DNA of 64,000 bases, taken from NCBI GenBank assembly GCA_028095005.1, contig CM051461.1, positions 164,458,574 through 164,522,573 of the forward strand, written 5' to 3'. Of the stretch, positions 1-12,320 are shown piece after piece (the stretch's first letter is position 1; each line of letters begins with the position of its first letter). The position numbers and the translations under genes were made by a program. The notes under the pieces were generated by a model. That model had not been told where the DNA came from. It ran no database searches and saw nothing but the letters and a program-made list of their open reading frames with translations. This DNA is from Rhynchospora pubera (Eukaryota > Streptophyta > Magnoliopsida > Poales > Cyperaceae).

Positions 1-2118
1 TTTAACATCTATAAAAAAATCAATTTACGGTCATTTAGTTTATGCAATTGTTTTATTTATAACAAATAAAACTCCCACTACATTTATTTAATGTCCCAAA
101 TGTAGTTGGTTTTCCAAGATCCCGGTTTTCATCAAGTAGAGCCTGCTATGGCACGTCACCCTACTTAATTAGATAAGGTAGGTTCTCCAACCAATCATAT
201 CGTTCTATATGATTCTTGGTTTGTGAATATCTAAGTATATTTACAAACTTCGCCCCGATGTCCAAACTCTAGTTGGGTCCATCGAAAAGTAACCTCTCAC
301 TATTTGCTCCTTGCAAATCTTAGCTATTTGCACCCCGACTACCGAATTGGCAATCATGACGTCCGCTTGGGCGGACCGCGCCATGAGTGACAATCGGCAT
401 GAAGGGGATAGAGAGAAGGAGGGCGATTTCACTTAATCGAGTTTTAGTTGGGACTATCAATCATATGACACTTGTTTGGTGGTCGTGTAAGCATACACCC
501 ATACCTAGCCTATGACAATTCATAGCAATCACAAGCAATCACATATAAGCATCTCATAGTTGTGGGTTTGTATGGCTCCCGCTTGCATTAGTTTCGCCAC
601 ATCGTCCATGGAGCAAAACTAATCTAATCCTTGCCCTCCCACTAAATTCTATAAGGATCTAAATCCTATATAAAATAAAGGTGCAAAATACATGTGAAAA
701 CATCCTATTCCCTTCCTATCCTTAGGGGCATGCAAGCCTCACAAGTTACATAAAAAATTAATCAAAAATTAATTAATGGCACCAAAAGCCGCATTACAAA
801 CATTCACACATGCATTCATTTACAACCACAAGGCATTGAGTCTTGAGCCATACTAAACCCACTATCCACCTACAAAACAAAGTTAGCATATACAAGAACT
901 TTGTTTCCAATTAACGATTTTCAAGCATCTTTGCGTATCGTTTGCTATAAGTAAATTCCGTGTACAAATCCTCAATTTTAAACAACCAAACTTGTTTAAA
1001 TTCATTTAGAAAGTTCTTTCAACATCCCATAACAGAAAGGAGATCAAACAAGGAGTTTTCTAATTAAATTCAACTAGTTTGAATACTTAGAAAAACAGTA
1101 ATTTACCAAAAAACGTAACTAATGGAATCCAACAAAAACAACAGTTTTCGGTCTCCAAAAATTCTCAAATAAATTACTTAAGCTCCTTATCAAAGTTGTG
1201 ACTACCAGTAAAAAATTCAAGAAGAGATCTTAAACCATCTGGGAGAATCAAAAAAGACAAATCTCTTACAAGTGCACGAAACACCGTTATGAGATTTTCA
1301 GCTTATCCTCTCAACCATTTGGTCTGTTAGACCACATTCTATCCAGTTTTTATATATACAATATACATAGAAAAACTTGTTTAGACTACAGGCTATCCAT
1401 TCATGAAAAGAAAACAACCAAGTTTAGTTCAATAATATTAAGTTACAGCCTAAACAATCAACAAATTCTGTACTGGGACAGACTGTCAATCGAAAGGTTT
1501 TAACCTAGTTGAAGGTCCAAACATCCACGAAAAATTACGAAATTAATTTTCCTGGAATTCTAACTCAAAATAGAACAACTCCATTTAAACAGAATTTTTA
1601 AAGGAGTTCTCAGTTGGTACAGTTTATTAGAACAATCGATTTGCTCAACAAACTGGATCTGACAAGATCTTCCTTTTCATACTTGAAAACCCACTAATTA
1701 ATCCGAGTCATGCAACAATTTATACATGCTCAGAAAGAGCTTCAAGTCCTCTTTATTTCTAGCCATAGAACACTGGTACTTATATTCAAAATATAAATCT
1801 TTCAAGCCATTCAAACAGGACAGTACGAGCAGAAACTGGTTCTGCGCACTGTCGCCATTTTATTCACAGTAAATCCATACTAATTCAGAAAAATGTGAAT
1901 CCAACGACAAAAGAATCAAAATCCACAGATCTACAACTTTCATGTAGATGGAAAAAACTTCCAGAGAACTTATCAAAGCGAAAAAACGCGAAACAACACA
2001 GAAAATACCATTTCCAGACAGCAAACAAACGCATCATCTCTACTAATCCATTAATTAGCCAATTTCTCTTAATTAAGTGTTAAAATAGCTTAAGTACGAC
2101 CATGTGCTCTGATACCAC
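1..2118 (-). mobile_element. Internal region of an LTR retroelement, 5' part, no coding capacity seen
   Basis: This stretch lies directly inside the LTR at 2119-3879 and runs off the left edge of the window. The element reads on the minus strand. No open frame longer than about 65 codons is present and I see no gag, protease, integrase or reverse-transcriptase motif, so this part looks like a long untranslated leader or a non-coding internal region, as in large retrotransposon derivatives (LARDs). The LARD label is inference because the rest of the element is outside the window. Confidence 0.7.
2106..2117 (-). other. Primer-binding site for initiator tRNA-Met
   Basis: The minus strand reads TGGTATCAGAGC one base after the inner end of the LTR. 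This is the usual plant primer-binding site complementary to the 3' end of initiator methionine tRNA, where minus-strand DNA synthesis starts. It fixes the element's orientation (minus) and identifies the LTR at 2119-3879 as the 5' LTR. Confidence 0.93.
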
Positions 2119-3879
2119 TGTTAGAAAGTGTGCTAATTTTCATTTTTATGCTAATTACCAATTAATTAACCAAGCAAACATAGCACACACAAGATCTAGT
2201 ACACAAGCTATTCAAACACACGAGAAAAAGGAGAAATCGATACCTCCCGCGAAATCGTATTCGCGGGGCTCGACCAAGGCATGGGAATCGATGGCGTGCC
2301 TTCTCCACCGTCTCCACCACGTCTCGTAACCGCCCTCGAGTCCACCAAGGAGGATTAATCACGTTCTACAAGGTACGTGCTAGCATACCCAAAGAACAAG
2401 CCTAATCCCTATGGTTTTCTCTCTTGCATCAATCAACAACCTTGATTTAGTGGAGAGAAAATAGCTCAACACATGAGCAAATGAGAGGGAGAGAGGAGGA
2501 AGGTGGCGGCCTCATGGGAGGGAATGAGAGGAGAGAGAAAGCTAGGTGGAGGCTCTCATAAGTGGTCCTTATATAGAGCACAAAACCTAATTGACCTCTT
2601 GCATAATAACAACTATGCCATCCCACCTACCACCATATTGGGCAGCCACGTTTTGGGCCTATTTGGGCCACTTAATCCACTCAATTTAGTCTCTAATTCT
2701 ATTAATTAAAGCCTCATTTATTTGCTCTTTAATTGGGCTATCTATTTGCTATTTAAATAACGGCCCAATTAATCAATATAACCATTTATATTGATAAGTG
2801 TTGAACTAAATTAATTATTAACTCATTAATAATTATTTTAGGATTAGTTAATGCATTAATTTATTTCTATATGATCCATTGACTTAATTAATTATAACGG
2901 TTCGCAACGGTATATAATTAATTAATCAATCTTATCATATTTCCACAGAACCTACTGCTGTGAATAAATAAATAATGCACTGTGTGATTAATGTCCTATT
3001 TGTGTGACCCTTTGAGGATTTATGCTATGTTGGCCATGGAATTAAATCGTTATTTAATTCCAATAATCATAAGCGGTATCTAGCAACACGTTATGACTCC
3101 CAATTCGCATAAATAGTGTACTGCTACAATATTTCAATCCTGCATAAGAGAATAAATATGTTTCTCTATTTTGATTCTTATGTCGCACGATATCATCGTA
3201 TAATCCAAGATAGGAATGTGTCATTCTTGCAGATTATACGTTTCTTGATCTAGAGATAATTGTATAAAGTTGCATGCAAACAATCTATCTCCATCAAGGG
3301 GCCCAAACAGATACCGTCACTCACTAAGTGAATTAATGAGGGACATACGGTTTTCTTGATGATTAACTTTTCCCCGCACAATTCAAGAGAACATAAATAA
3401 AGTCCGTATAGCAGCCCTTATCGGGAATCAGCGGTAGACAGTATTTATTGAACCTATCCTCATGTGGAAAAGATAAACATCTCAAACTTAGAACCAAAAT
3501 CACAACGAAATAAACAATGACACATAACACAATCCATATGTTTATTTCGATGGGTCAAGTCCTGTGCTATGTTCCATAACATACACATATGCAACTAAGT
3601 TGGTAACTCTTTACCTATGATTAGTAGAACTTAATCATCACTTAACTTGCATACTAATCTTTTATGATAATTAATGTTCCTTGTTAATTATCAAGATTAT
3701 GGACCGTTTAGATTTATTATTGTCATTCTAAAGAATGATCAACAGAGATCTACAATTCAGATCCTCAACCTGAATGATCTGTCAATAATAAACCTAGGAA
3801 CAGATGATAAAATCTCATCCAAAACATAAACTAATAATTAAGTCATTAAATTATTGACTTCTAGGACATAACTCTAACA
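2119..3879 (-). mobile_element. 5' long terminal repeat, 1761 bp
   Basis: The segment begins TGTTAGA and ends TCTAACA on the plus strand, giving the TG...CA ends and short inverted repeats of an LTR, and it abuts the initiator-Met primer-binding site. It is AT-rich. The partner LTR and the matching target-site duplication lie outside the window; the bases just outside (TTGAG at 3880-3884) would be one copy of a 5-bp duplication. The superfamily (Copia or a non-autonomous derivative) cannot be decided without the coding part. Confidence 0.88.
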
Positions 3880-3884
3880 TTGAG

Positions 3885-4220
3885 CCCCCTCTCTTCCTCA
3901 AATTCCTTTGTTGATTTGCTAGAAGATTGGGAAAGCTAGGGATTAGTCATTTCCTCCAAGTTACTAGCATAACTTGTTGATGATTTGGTTAATACCAAGT
4001 GGACTCGAGAAGATTCGACAAGGAGGCCGAAAGAGCAACCACCACCTCGATCCTAGCCGCGGTTCAAATCCCCTTGGTTACGATATCAAGGGAGGTACAT
4101 CTTTGAACCCTTTTCTCTTGTGTGAATGGCTTAATACTAGTTCCTATGTGTGTGCATGCTTAGTTATGGGTAATTAATAGTAATTATCCTTGAAAAATTA
4201 AAATTGTGCACTTAACTAAC
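3885..4220. other. Intergenic spacer between two mobile elements
   Basis: About 340 bases between the LTR and the foldback element. I see no gene, only short chance open frames. It may be older transposon debris, but no termini are visible. Confidence 0.5.
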
Positions 4221-5677
4221 ATCGTCATCCTGGATGACGATCCAAACCTAAAACTCAAAAAACCAAAAAACGACAAAATAAAAAATTATATAAAATCTCA
4301 CGTTCCTATTATGTGTCAGAGAAGTTCAAAGAAGAAAATTTTGACTAAATAAAATAATAATTTGCATCAAAGTCCCTATTTGTTTCAATTTTACAAAATT
4401 CCCAAAAAAATTATTTCAATTTAAATATGAATTAAATAAATGTAATGAATATATTACACGTACTGTATATAAAAATTTATTGAACATATTTTTTTTAAAT
4501 ATGTGTATAATATCATTTCGTTTGAAATATTATTTGATCCTTTTGTAAATAAAAAAATAGAGAGTCTAAAATGCAAAAGATAAATAGTAAAAATATAGTG
4601 TTATCGGCGAAAATTTTCAATTTAATATTTGTGCATTATTCGCCGATGACCCTATATTTTTACTATTTATTTCTACAAATTTATTTTTTACATTTTAGTC
4701 TCCTTATTTTTATATTCACAAAAGATCAAATAATATTTCAAACAAAATGATATTATACACATGTTCAAAAAAAAATATGCACAGTGAAATGTATATAATA
4801 TATGTGTAATATGTTAATTATATCTATTTAATATATATTTAAATTGAAATAAAATTTTAGAAATTTTATAAATATAAAACATGCAGGAACTTTGTTGTAC
4901 AATATTTATTTAGATGTCTAAATTTTCGTCCTAACTTCAAAAAAAAATTATGCAACAAAGTTCCTGTATGTTTTATATTTATAAAATTCCTAAAATTTTA
5001 TTTCAATTTAAATATGTACTAAATGGATATAATGAACATATTACACATACTTTATATGCATTTCACTGTGCATATTTTTTTTTGAACATGTGTATAATAT
5101 CATTTTGTTTGAAATATTATTTGATACTTTTGTGAATAAAAAAAATAGAGAGAGTAAAATATAAAAGATAAATTTGTAGAAATAAATAGTAAAAATATAG
5201 GGTAATCGGCAAATAATGCACAAATATTATAATTGATAATTTTCGCCGATAACCCTATATTTTTACTATTTATCTCTACAAATTTATCTTTTGCATTTTA
5301 GCCTCTCTATTTTTTATTTACAAAAAGATCAAATAATATTTCAAACAAAATGATATTATACATATGTTTTAAAAAAATATGTACAATGGAATGCTTATAC
5401 AGTACGTGTAATATATTCATTATATCTATTTAATTCACATTTAAATTGAAATAACTTTTTTGGAATTTTTTAAATATGAAAACAAACAAGGACTTTGATG
5501 CAAATTATTATTTTATTTAGTCCAAATTTTCTTCTCTGAACGTCTCTAAAACTAATGGGAGCATGAGATTTTATATAATTTTTAATTTTGTCGTTTTTTG
5601 GTTTTTTGAGTTTTTGGACTTGGATCGTCATTTGGAATGACGATGCAAGCCTGGGTCGTCATCCGGGATGACTATCC
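4221..5677. mobile_element. Giant nested foldback (inverted-repeat) element
   Basis: A left arm (about 4221-4905) and a right arm (about 4945-5677) are near-complete reverse complements around a loop of about 40 bases, so the strand could fold into a hairpin with stems near 700 bp. Each arm is itself a hairpin: about 4478-4612 pairs with 4641-4790, and about 5065-5215 pairs with 5235-5395. The outer ends carry small palindromes of the type TCATCCTGGATGACGA. There is no transposase and no clear target-site duplication, so the class (foldback or MULE-type non-autonomous) is open. Confidence 0.85.
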
Positions 5678-6240
5678 AAGCGTTTTGTGATTTCGTCAAC
5701 CGAAATAACAATCCAGCGACATTATTTTTAAAATTTTGAATTTTTAACTGTTATTATCGAAATTCGAATGAATAGTAACGTAAGTTTTAATTTTTTCGGC
5801 CGAAGAAGCCCTTCGCTTCTAGGAGTCGGCCCATCGATGCCTGTAATAATAATAAAAAAAAAAGATCCCCAATCCGGAAGATGCGAGAGTCACTGACTCA
5901 CTGTAATCATCTCCTAAATTATGGCTCGAAACTTGAAATCTAGATGCAGGCACGATCACAAAAGGAGTAATACACAAAAGACAAAAGATAAAAAGACTTT
6001 AATATGTGTATGTACAACGATCCAAAGTAGAAAAATACAAATATAACCTAAACAGAAAGCCGACTTTACCGTCCTTAAATCAACCAACCACCTCTATTTA
6101 TTTTCCATCATAAAACAGGAAGGACCCTCAATCCTCTCGTCATTAAATCTCACGAGCTATTGTAGAAAAAAGGTAGCACCAATCAAACGATACCTTAGCA
6201 AGGATAATCGAACATATAATTTATCAAGCAACTAAGATGC
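5678..6240. other. 3' flank of the DSK2 gene
   Basis: This holds the probable 3' untranslated region and polyadenylation zone of the minus-strand ubiquilin gene (roughly 5900-6240) and a short spacer next to the foldback element. I see no other gene. Confidence 0.5.
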
Positions 6241-9200
6241 CTAGAGACCAAAATTACCCAAGAGTCTTTCGACCGCTGCATGTACGTTTCCAGAGGTGGC
6301 TATCAACGCGCGAATATTCTCTTGTGTGTCTATGAAACCCATTTCCTGCAGCTGAGTAAGTTGAGTTGCGTACAATTCTTCAGGGGGCACTGAAACATAA
6401 GAAAAAAGAACCTCATAAACATGATTATCAGGATCTCAGCATCTGGTCTAAATGCCAGCTCCATTCATACTGGGGCATACCCTCAATATTTTATACTAAT
6501 TCCCCATCAATTAAGCAACTGAGCTTCAGAATGACCAATTTTAGCCATGACAAAATAAGCAAACTCATAGTCAATTGTTATTTATACTTTTAGACATGAG
6601 GAAGCTCCTTTCAACAAAAGCAATAGAGAGTAACAGTTCTTCTGATGAAACAACAGTGCACAATCTTAAGGTAAGGATTCAATTTTCATAATATCACAAT
6701 CTCAATCCCATATTCCCTTAGTGGCCCATGGATATTCCAGCATTAACTGGTGTTAGGTACTTTCTAACTTGTCAACCTCAGCTGATACAGCAGATTCTAC
6801 AGGTGAGGGTCAAAAGGATCAGAAAAAACTCACCGTTAGACTGATTGACTGGAGCACCAAAACCTCCTGCACCAAGTCCACCAAAGAGATTCCTCAAAAG
6901 CTCCAAATTAGCATTGCTCCCAAGGCCAGCTCCTGGAGCTTTATTTTCAACAACAAACAGGCATATAAAACTACTTTTAAGTAGGGCAACTCATTTATCA
7001 TTTGTCACTATACTACATGAGACTACAACATTTGTACAGCCAATTCAACATCCACATACATGCACAAATGGAATAGCAGGCCATGCTGCCCATTTGTAAA
7101 TGCCCCCCCCCCCCCCCCCCCCCAATATGGTACTTGGCAATTTGATCAATGGGTTTAGACAATAATATAACATACACTCTGCTATTATTTCCCACTCATT
7201 AGCTCTGGTTCAGCAAACAAAAATTGGTGCCTAGTTTTAATATGCTAATAAAACTATACTGACTCTACACAGTTGAAACTTATATATGTACCAATAAAAA
7301 TCTGCCCCCACATAAAATTGAAAAGAAAAGAGGCTTCATAACTATAACTGGCCTCTTCACTTGCAGGATTCTGATTTAGTTCTTCTACAAATCCTGGGGA
7401 AGCAATAGAACAAGCTAAAACATAGGCAAGTTAAAATATGTACCTGTGCCACTACCAGTCTGATTTTGTTCCCTGGAATATAAATTATAACAAGAATGAT
7501 AAGACTGCTCATCAAAAAGATATATTTCATTTAATATAAAAACAATTGTAGAGGAAACAGTACTCACTGGCCTGGTTGCTGCCGACCTAACTGGGCAAGC
7601 CCTTGTAGAGATTGTTGCAAGCTCAGTATTTGCTGAAAAATAAGACATCAATAAGCATCGCATACAGATATAGTTGCAAATTTGAGTACTTCGAAAATTA
7701 GACCATAACTTGTTGCACTTGCAATGGCCCCCAAAATTCTCATTTGTATCTAACACAACAATTTCAAAACTAAATGCAAACAACATTTACAGTCATTGAC
7801 AACTGCTTTGTTATAAGAGCAGTTTTCCTTTCAACTGGGGAGCAAATGAAAATTCAAAGAAAATGTCAGATTCAGCTGTTGGGTCCTAAGCAACGATCTA
7901 AAAAAATGTTCAAAATCATCATTCATTATCATTAATTATTAAACATCTGAAAAGGACGATACATGGACATTAATCAACTCAATTTGGACCATTTCGTAAC
8001 AAAATGGTCCCATCCCCCAAATGCTAAGATAAAATGGTCAGTTATAAATATAAAAAAAAATTGAGCATCATTTGCACAATAACATGATATATGGACATGC
8101 CTGCATGGTTTCAGGAGACATTAGCTGGCGAATGAACTCAGGGTTCTGAATCATCTCCCTTAATTGAGGGTTTGAATCCAGCAAGCTACGCAAAGTGGGA
8201 TTGAAACCGAGCAACTAGCAAAACAAGCAATAAACAAATGAATCACAGCCTCAAAGTTAAGTCAAAATAGGTAGTTTATATGCATTTCTTGCTTTTCTTA
8301 ACAAAAAAAAAATATTCTCAAGGATACATCTAATTTGCTTGTGAATCTCTCTTAAAATGAAAGACAGAAATATCAGCATTGGTACCACTTAGTCCCAATT
8401 TGGTTCCCACTGCATAAATTTGATTTATCTTAGTTGTATATTGCTTAACTGAGGAATTTATAAGCTTGAATCAAGGCTTAAAACACACTAAAAACAAAGC
8501 ACTAAGGTGTGCATTAAATGACAAATAATTGTAGAAACCAGAAGATACTGATTAGTATGTGTTGTCTGAAGAGCTAATTCTGAAGCATCTTCCACAATAA
8601 TATACTTCCTATGGAGATATTTTGGTATATTCAATAATATCATAGCCAATTTCTTTAATAACAAAACAAGAGTAGAAAGTCTACCTGATTGAAAGTCTGA
8701 GGATCAGACATTAAGTTTTGCATCAGCTGCATCATGGCTGGGTTTTGCAGGATTTGATTGAAATGTGAAGGATCGGGCATGCCCCCACCAAGCAAGCTTG
8801 TCAAATCAGGCATGCCGGCCCCACCTAACCCACCAGTTGGTGGAGCCCGAGTTTCACTAGATGGAGTTGACCTAGCCCCTCCTTGTATCGCTCCAGCTGT
8901 TATGCAAGTACAGATTTGTAACACCAAATAGAGTATAGACCATGGATAATCATACTAGAACCCAGGTAAAAGATCTGAACAGTTAAATATTAGTACGATA
9001 GAGTAAGCATTTTTTATGCTCCACTAAATGACTGAGATCAAGTCAAACAATCAAGCAATGACTACCACACAAAACCCAAAATTCAGGTGAACTTGGAATC
9101 GAGAAAAAGAAATACAAAGAACTGGTGGAGCATAAGTATTATGCAAAAATTGTGGAACAATTTGTTAGTGTTCCACTTGGTGAGATATCAATTCAGTAAC

Positions 9201-11950
9201 GCAAATTGGTAAACCTTGATACAGACATGTGGACTCTTATAACTTAAGAGCAAGTTTCTAAAGTCTTTAGTAAATTATATATGTTCAGTTAGCATCAAAT
9301 GGCCAGTTGCCACCAAAACTTTTCTTGAAGGTTCTTCCTTGCTATCTTATGTATACTTCGTATTCATTAGATTTTATAGTTCGTCATTTAGACTATTGCT
9401 AGTTCATAACAGATGCTTCGATCATACTCAAAACTACAGTAATGATGTACAAACTTACCATTTGAGCTCCAAGGATTGGGAAGTGGATTGGTATTTGGGG
9501 CAGGAGAAGCACTAGCAGGATTGGAACCAGTACTTGTTGTGTTAGATGCCTGATTTGTGCCTGCCCGATTTCCAGCTTGGTTGCCAAGAAGTGCTGCAAA
9601 TGGGTTGGAACCAGTATCCGCCTCCCCTCCCATGGTTGTGGCATTCAAAAACGGCTCCTGCACAGTCTCATACATCCTCCTTAGCATATTAAAACCTTCA
9701 GGAGATGACTCAATGTTACTCATGGCCCGATCAGTGTTGCGCATCATTTCCCTCATCAGCTCCGGGTTTCGGGCAGCCTCGAGAGTCTGACGAAGTACGC
9801 TGGGGTCATTTAAAATGTGGGCCAAATCAGGGTTGCGGTCAATAATTTCGCGCATTTGAGGGTTGTTCATGATTATGTTGCGCATTAAATCAGGATTGTT
9901 CATTAGAGATTGTATGGCAGGGGTGTTCATGATATCACGCATGATGCCGGGGTTTTGGCTCAGCTGCTGCTGCATCATGTCAAGGTCGGGTAGACCGCCG
10001 AACATGTCTGCGTTGTTCGAGCCTAGACCATTAAGACCAAGTCCAGAAAAGGTAAAGCCTGCGCCACCAGGTGCTGGTGAAGACCCACTGTTAGGTGCCT
10101 GTGTTGCAGCTCCCGTGTTGGCTGCCGTTGTGGTGCTAGGTGAGCTCATGGGAGGTGAAGCCCGGACTAGGTGGATTGTGTGGTCAGACTCTACACCTGA
10201 TCAGGTTCCATAAGTTAATTCATGATAGCTAGCTAAAAACAAAGTGAGAGGCACATACAACTTACCAGGAAGTTATGCTTTGATAAGGGAAAGCAAGTAG
10301 CTAGAAATAGGTACACACATGAGCTACAGTATGAAACACATTTTACTAATAATTCTTGGGGTAAATATTATTGATAATATTCAGCCAGTGGACCATCATC
10401 TCAGCATACACAAAAGCCTTCTAAACCTACATCCAGTTGAACAGTGCATTTAAATAAACAAAGAACAGTTCTGTTAGATATGTGTATGTACGACTTGCTG
10501 GGAGAAGGCTCTGTGACACTCTCCACCCCGCAATGTAGATCCGGAAAATGAGCGAGCAGAGCCCAGTAAAGAAAGAGGTCAGGATAGGGAGTTGGTTACT
10601 AAATTAACCATTCTAAGAGATTTAAAAATAAATATATTCTGAACATATCATTTTTTGGGTAACTGATTTACATTGCTTGTCCCATGTTAGAAGTAATGGA
10701 TAAGGGACAGTTTCATTGGTCATAGCTTCTTCTGCAGTCAATTCTCAGAGAAAGTTATAAAGCCTCCGTGCTAATATATAGCGGTCTATATATGACATCA
10801 ATTTTCAGAAAAAGCTTTATGGCTATACCATTGCCTGATAAAACGTGATTATGCAAAGATTCTTTTGGAATGTATCAACATTAAATGTTTCTTATATTAT
10901 TGCCAGTTTAAATTTTATTGGAAAAAAAAAAATCCTTGCTTTCCAGACAAGGATCAAGTGATACAAAGTTACTATGCAGTACCTGTTTTACTAATATGCA
11001 GGTTAATTAACATTTGGGGCCCGCTAACCTCCAAGTGTTGCTTGACAACTACAGAATACCTTATATAAAACATAAGTAAAACTCCATTCATGTGAATCTC
11101 TCTCTCTTCTTTATAGGAAAAAAAGGACTGATGAAGGGACAAAAAATAGCATTACCATTCTTTTTGTACTCATTTGGTATTTATTCTCTCTTGAAAATAT
11201 GGTTATAATTTCATCTCCTTTCTCCTTATAAGGAAACGGAAATTTTTAAAACGCCGCGACCTATCTTACCACAGCAAATCTGGCCAATTATATTGATATA
11301 ATTAAGCATGTATAGTGTCTGTTCATCAACTTCTTAATTATTCATGTATTCCAACCACCACAATGTCTTACATCACATCATATCCTCTTTTAGTCCTGTT
11401 CCAACTCCTATCCTAACTATCTTTTTATGATGTTTGATTGCTTTGATATAAGGCAATGAGAGACTTTTATTTTATCATAATAAATAAGTTGAATTTCATT
11501 GTCATCTACTTATAATTTTCACCGCCTCGACATTTCACTGCTACACCCACAAAATTGTGAGAAGAAATACACAATCGACACTAGAGATCAGATACAGATC
11601 CGGTCTAAGACGATCGAATTTCGCAAGTGGGCAGAATAATACTAGGTCTCCACAACCTGAAACAAATTATTAAGCAAAAAACGAAACCAAATTAACATTG
11701 CACAAACCGTACCATAGCTGGAGAGAGTCTGCTCATCCTTCAGAATCCGCCCTTTGTAGATCAGCCTCTGCTGCTCAGCTGGAACATCGCAACTGGCAGC
11801 GACGGTAGCTTTGAAAGCGCCAACCGTCGCATCAAGCTCCGTCTGTACGGAGAACTTGTTCCCATTCGAGCACCTTATGTGCACGGTCGCGGTGGCGGCG
11901 GGCGCGGGCGCAGTGGTCTCGTCGCTGGAGTCTCCTTCGCCACCTCCCAT
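6241..11950 (-). CDS. DSK2: Ubiquilin, DSK2-type ubiquitin receptor
   Basis: Proteasome shuttle factor: binds ubiquitin chains through a C-terminal UBA domain and the proteasome through an N-terminal UBL domain. In plants DSK2 also delivers cargo to autophagy. Coding exons (minus): 11713-11950, 9459-10196, 8685-8896, 8101-8214, 7568-7632, 7444-7472, 6834-6938, 6241-6389; phases agree throughout and give 549 residues, close to known DSK2 proteins. The UBL domain (about residues 21-92, with RLIYKGRILKDEQTLSSYG) is split by the 1.5-kb first intron. STI1-type repeats rich in NP and M follow in exons 2-5 (NPDLMRNIIMNNPQMREII; NPQLREMIQNPEFIRQLMSP). The last exon encodes the UBA domain with MGF and GNVHAAVERLLGNFGL before the stop. 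The start is the first in-frame ATG ahead of the UBL. The intron after exon 4 has a GC donor. A run of about 27 C occurs in the intron near 7097-7123. Confidence 0.95.
8099..8100 (-). other. DSK2: Non-canonical GC splice donor in DSK2
   Basis: On the minus strand exon 4 ends ATGCAG and the intron starts GCATGTCC. Only a cut at this GC keeps the reading frame (SPETMQ joined to QILSLQQ); the nearest GT would shift it into an unrelated frame. The intron's 3' end at 7633-7634 is a normal AG, so this is a GC-AG intron, a minor but known class in plants. Confidence 0.85.
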
Positions 11951-12315
11951 AGAGATATCGGAGAGAAAACCCTAACCCTAGTTCGTACGGATCGGGCTCA
12001 GAGATTAGAGAAGCGACAGTGAGTTCGGATTTGCGGACAGAGAGGAGAAGGGGCAAAGAATAGAATAGAATACCTTCGATTGCAAGAAATAGGATATTGA
12101 TGCAAACTATTTTTTTTGTATTTAACCTCCAATATATTTGTATTCGGAGAAATGTCTGGTTTGGATTCTTAAATAAATACTGCGGATTGTTCAACATAGT
12201 CCCTGAACTATTTGGTTTTATCGGATTACAAATTTGTATGTTGATACCAAATGTGGTTGGATTATTTAATGAGCAACTATGCGGATTGATAGTCACCAAA
12301 TCATATTCTACGGTA
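11951..12315. promoter_or_regulatory. 5' leader and upstream region of DSK2
   Basis: Directly upstream of the DSK2 start codon (minus strand) is a purine-rich stretch on the plus strand near 12000-12070, that is, a pyrimidine-rich leader on the transcript. I cannot place a TATA box with confidence. The solo LTR begins about 370 bp upstream of the start codon, so it forms the distal promoter boundary. Confidence 0.4.
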
Positions 12316-12320
12316 GATAT

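Noticed and set aside
4950..5223. Small frames on both strands near 5 kb
   Set aside because: They are low-complexity translations of the foldback arms.
9557..10213. Plus-strand open frames of 77 and 116 codons over the large DSK2 exon
   Set aside because: They are antisense to clear ubiquilin coding sequence and show no family motif.
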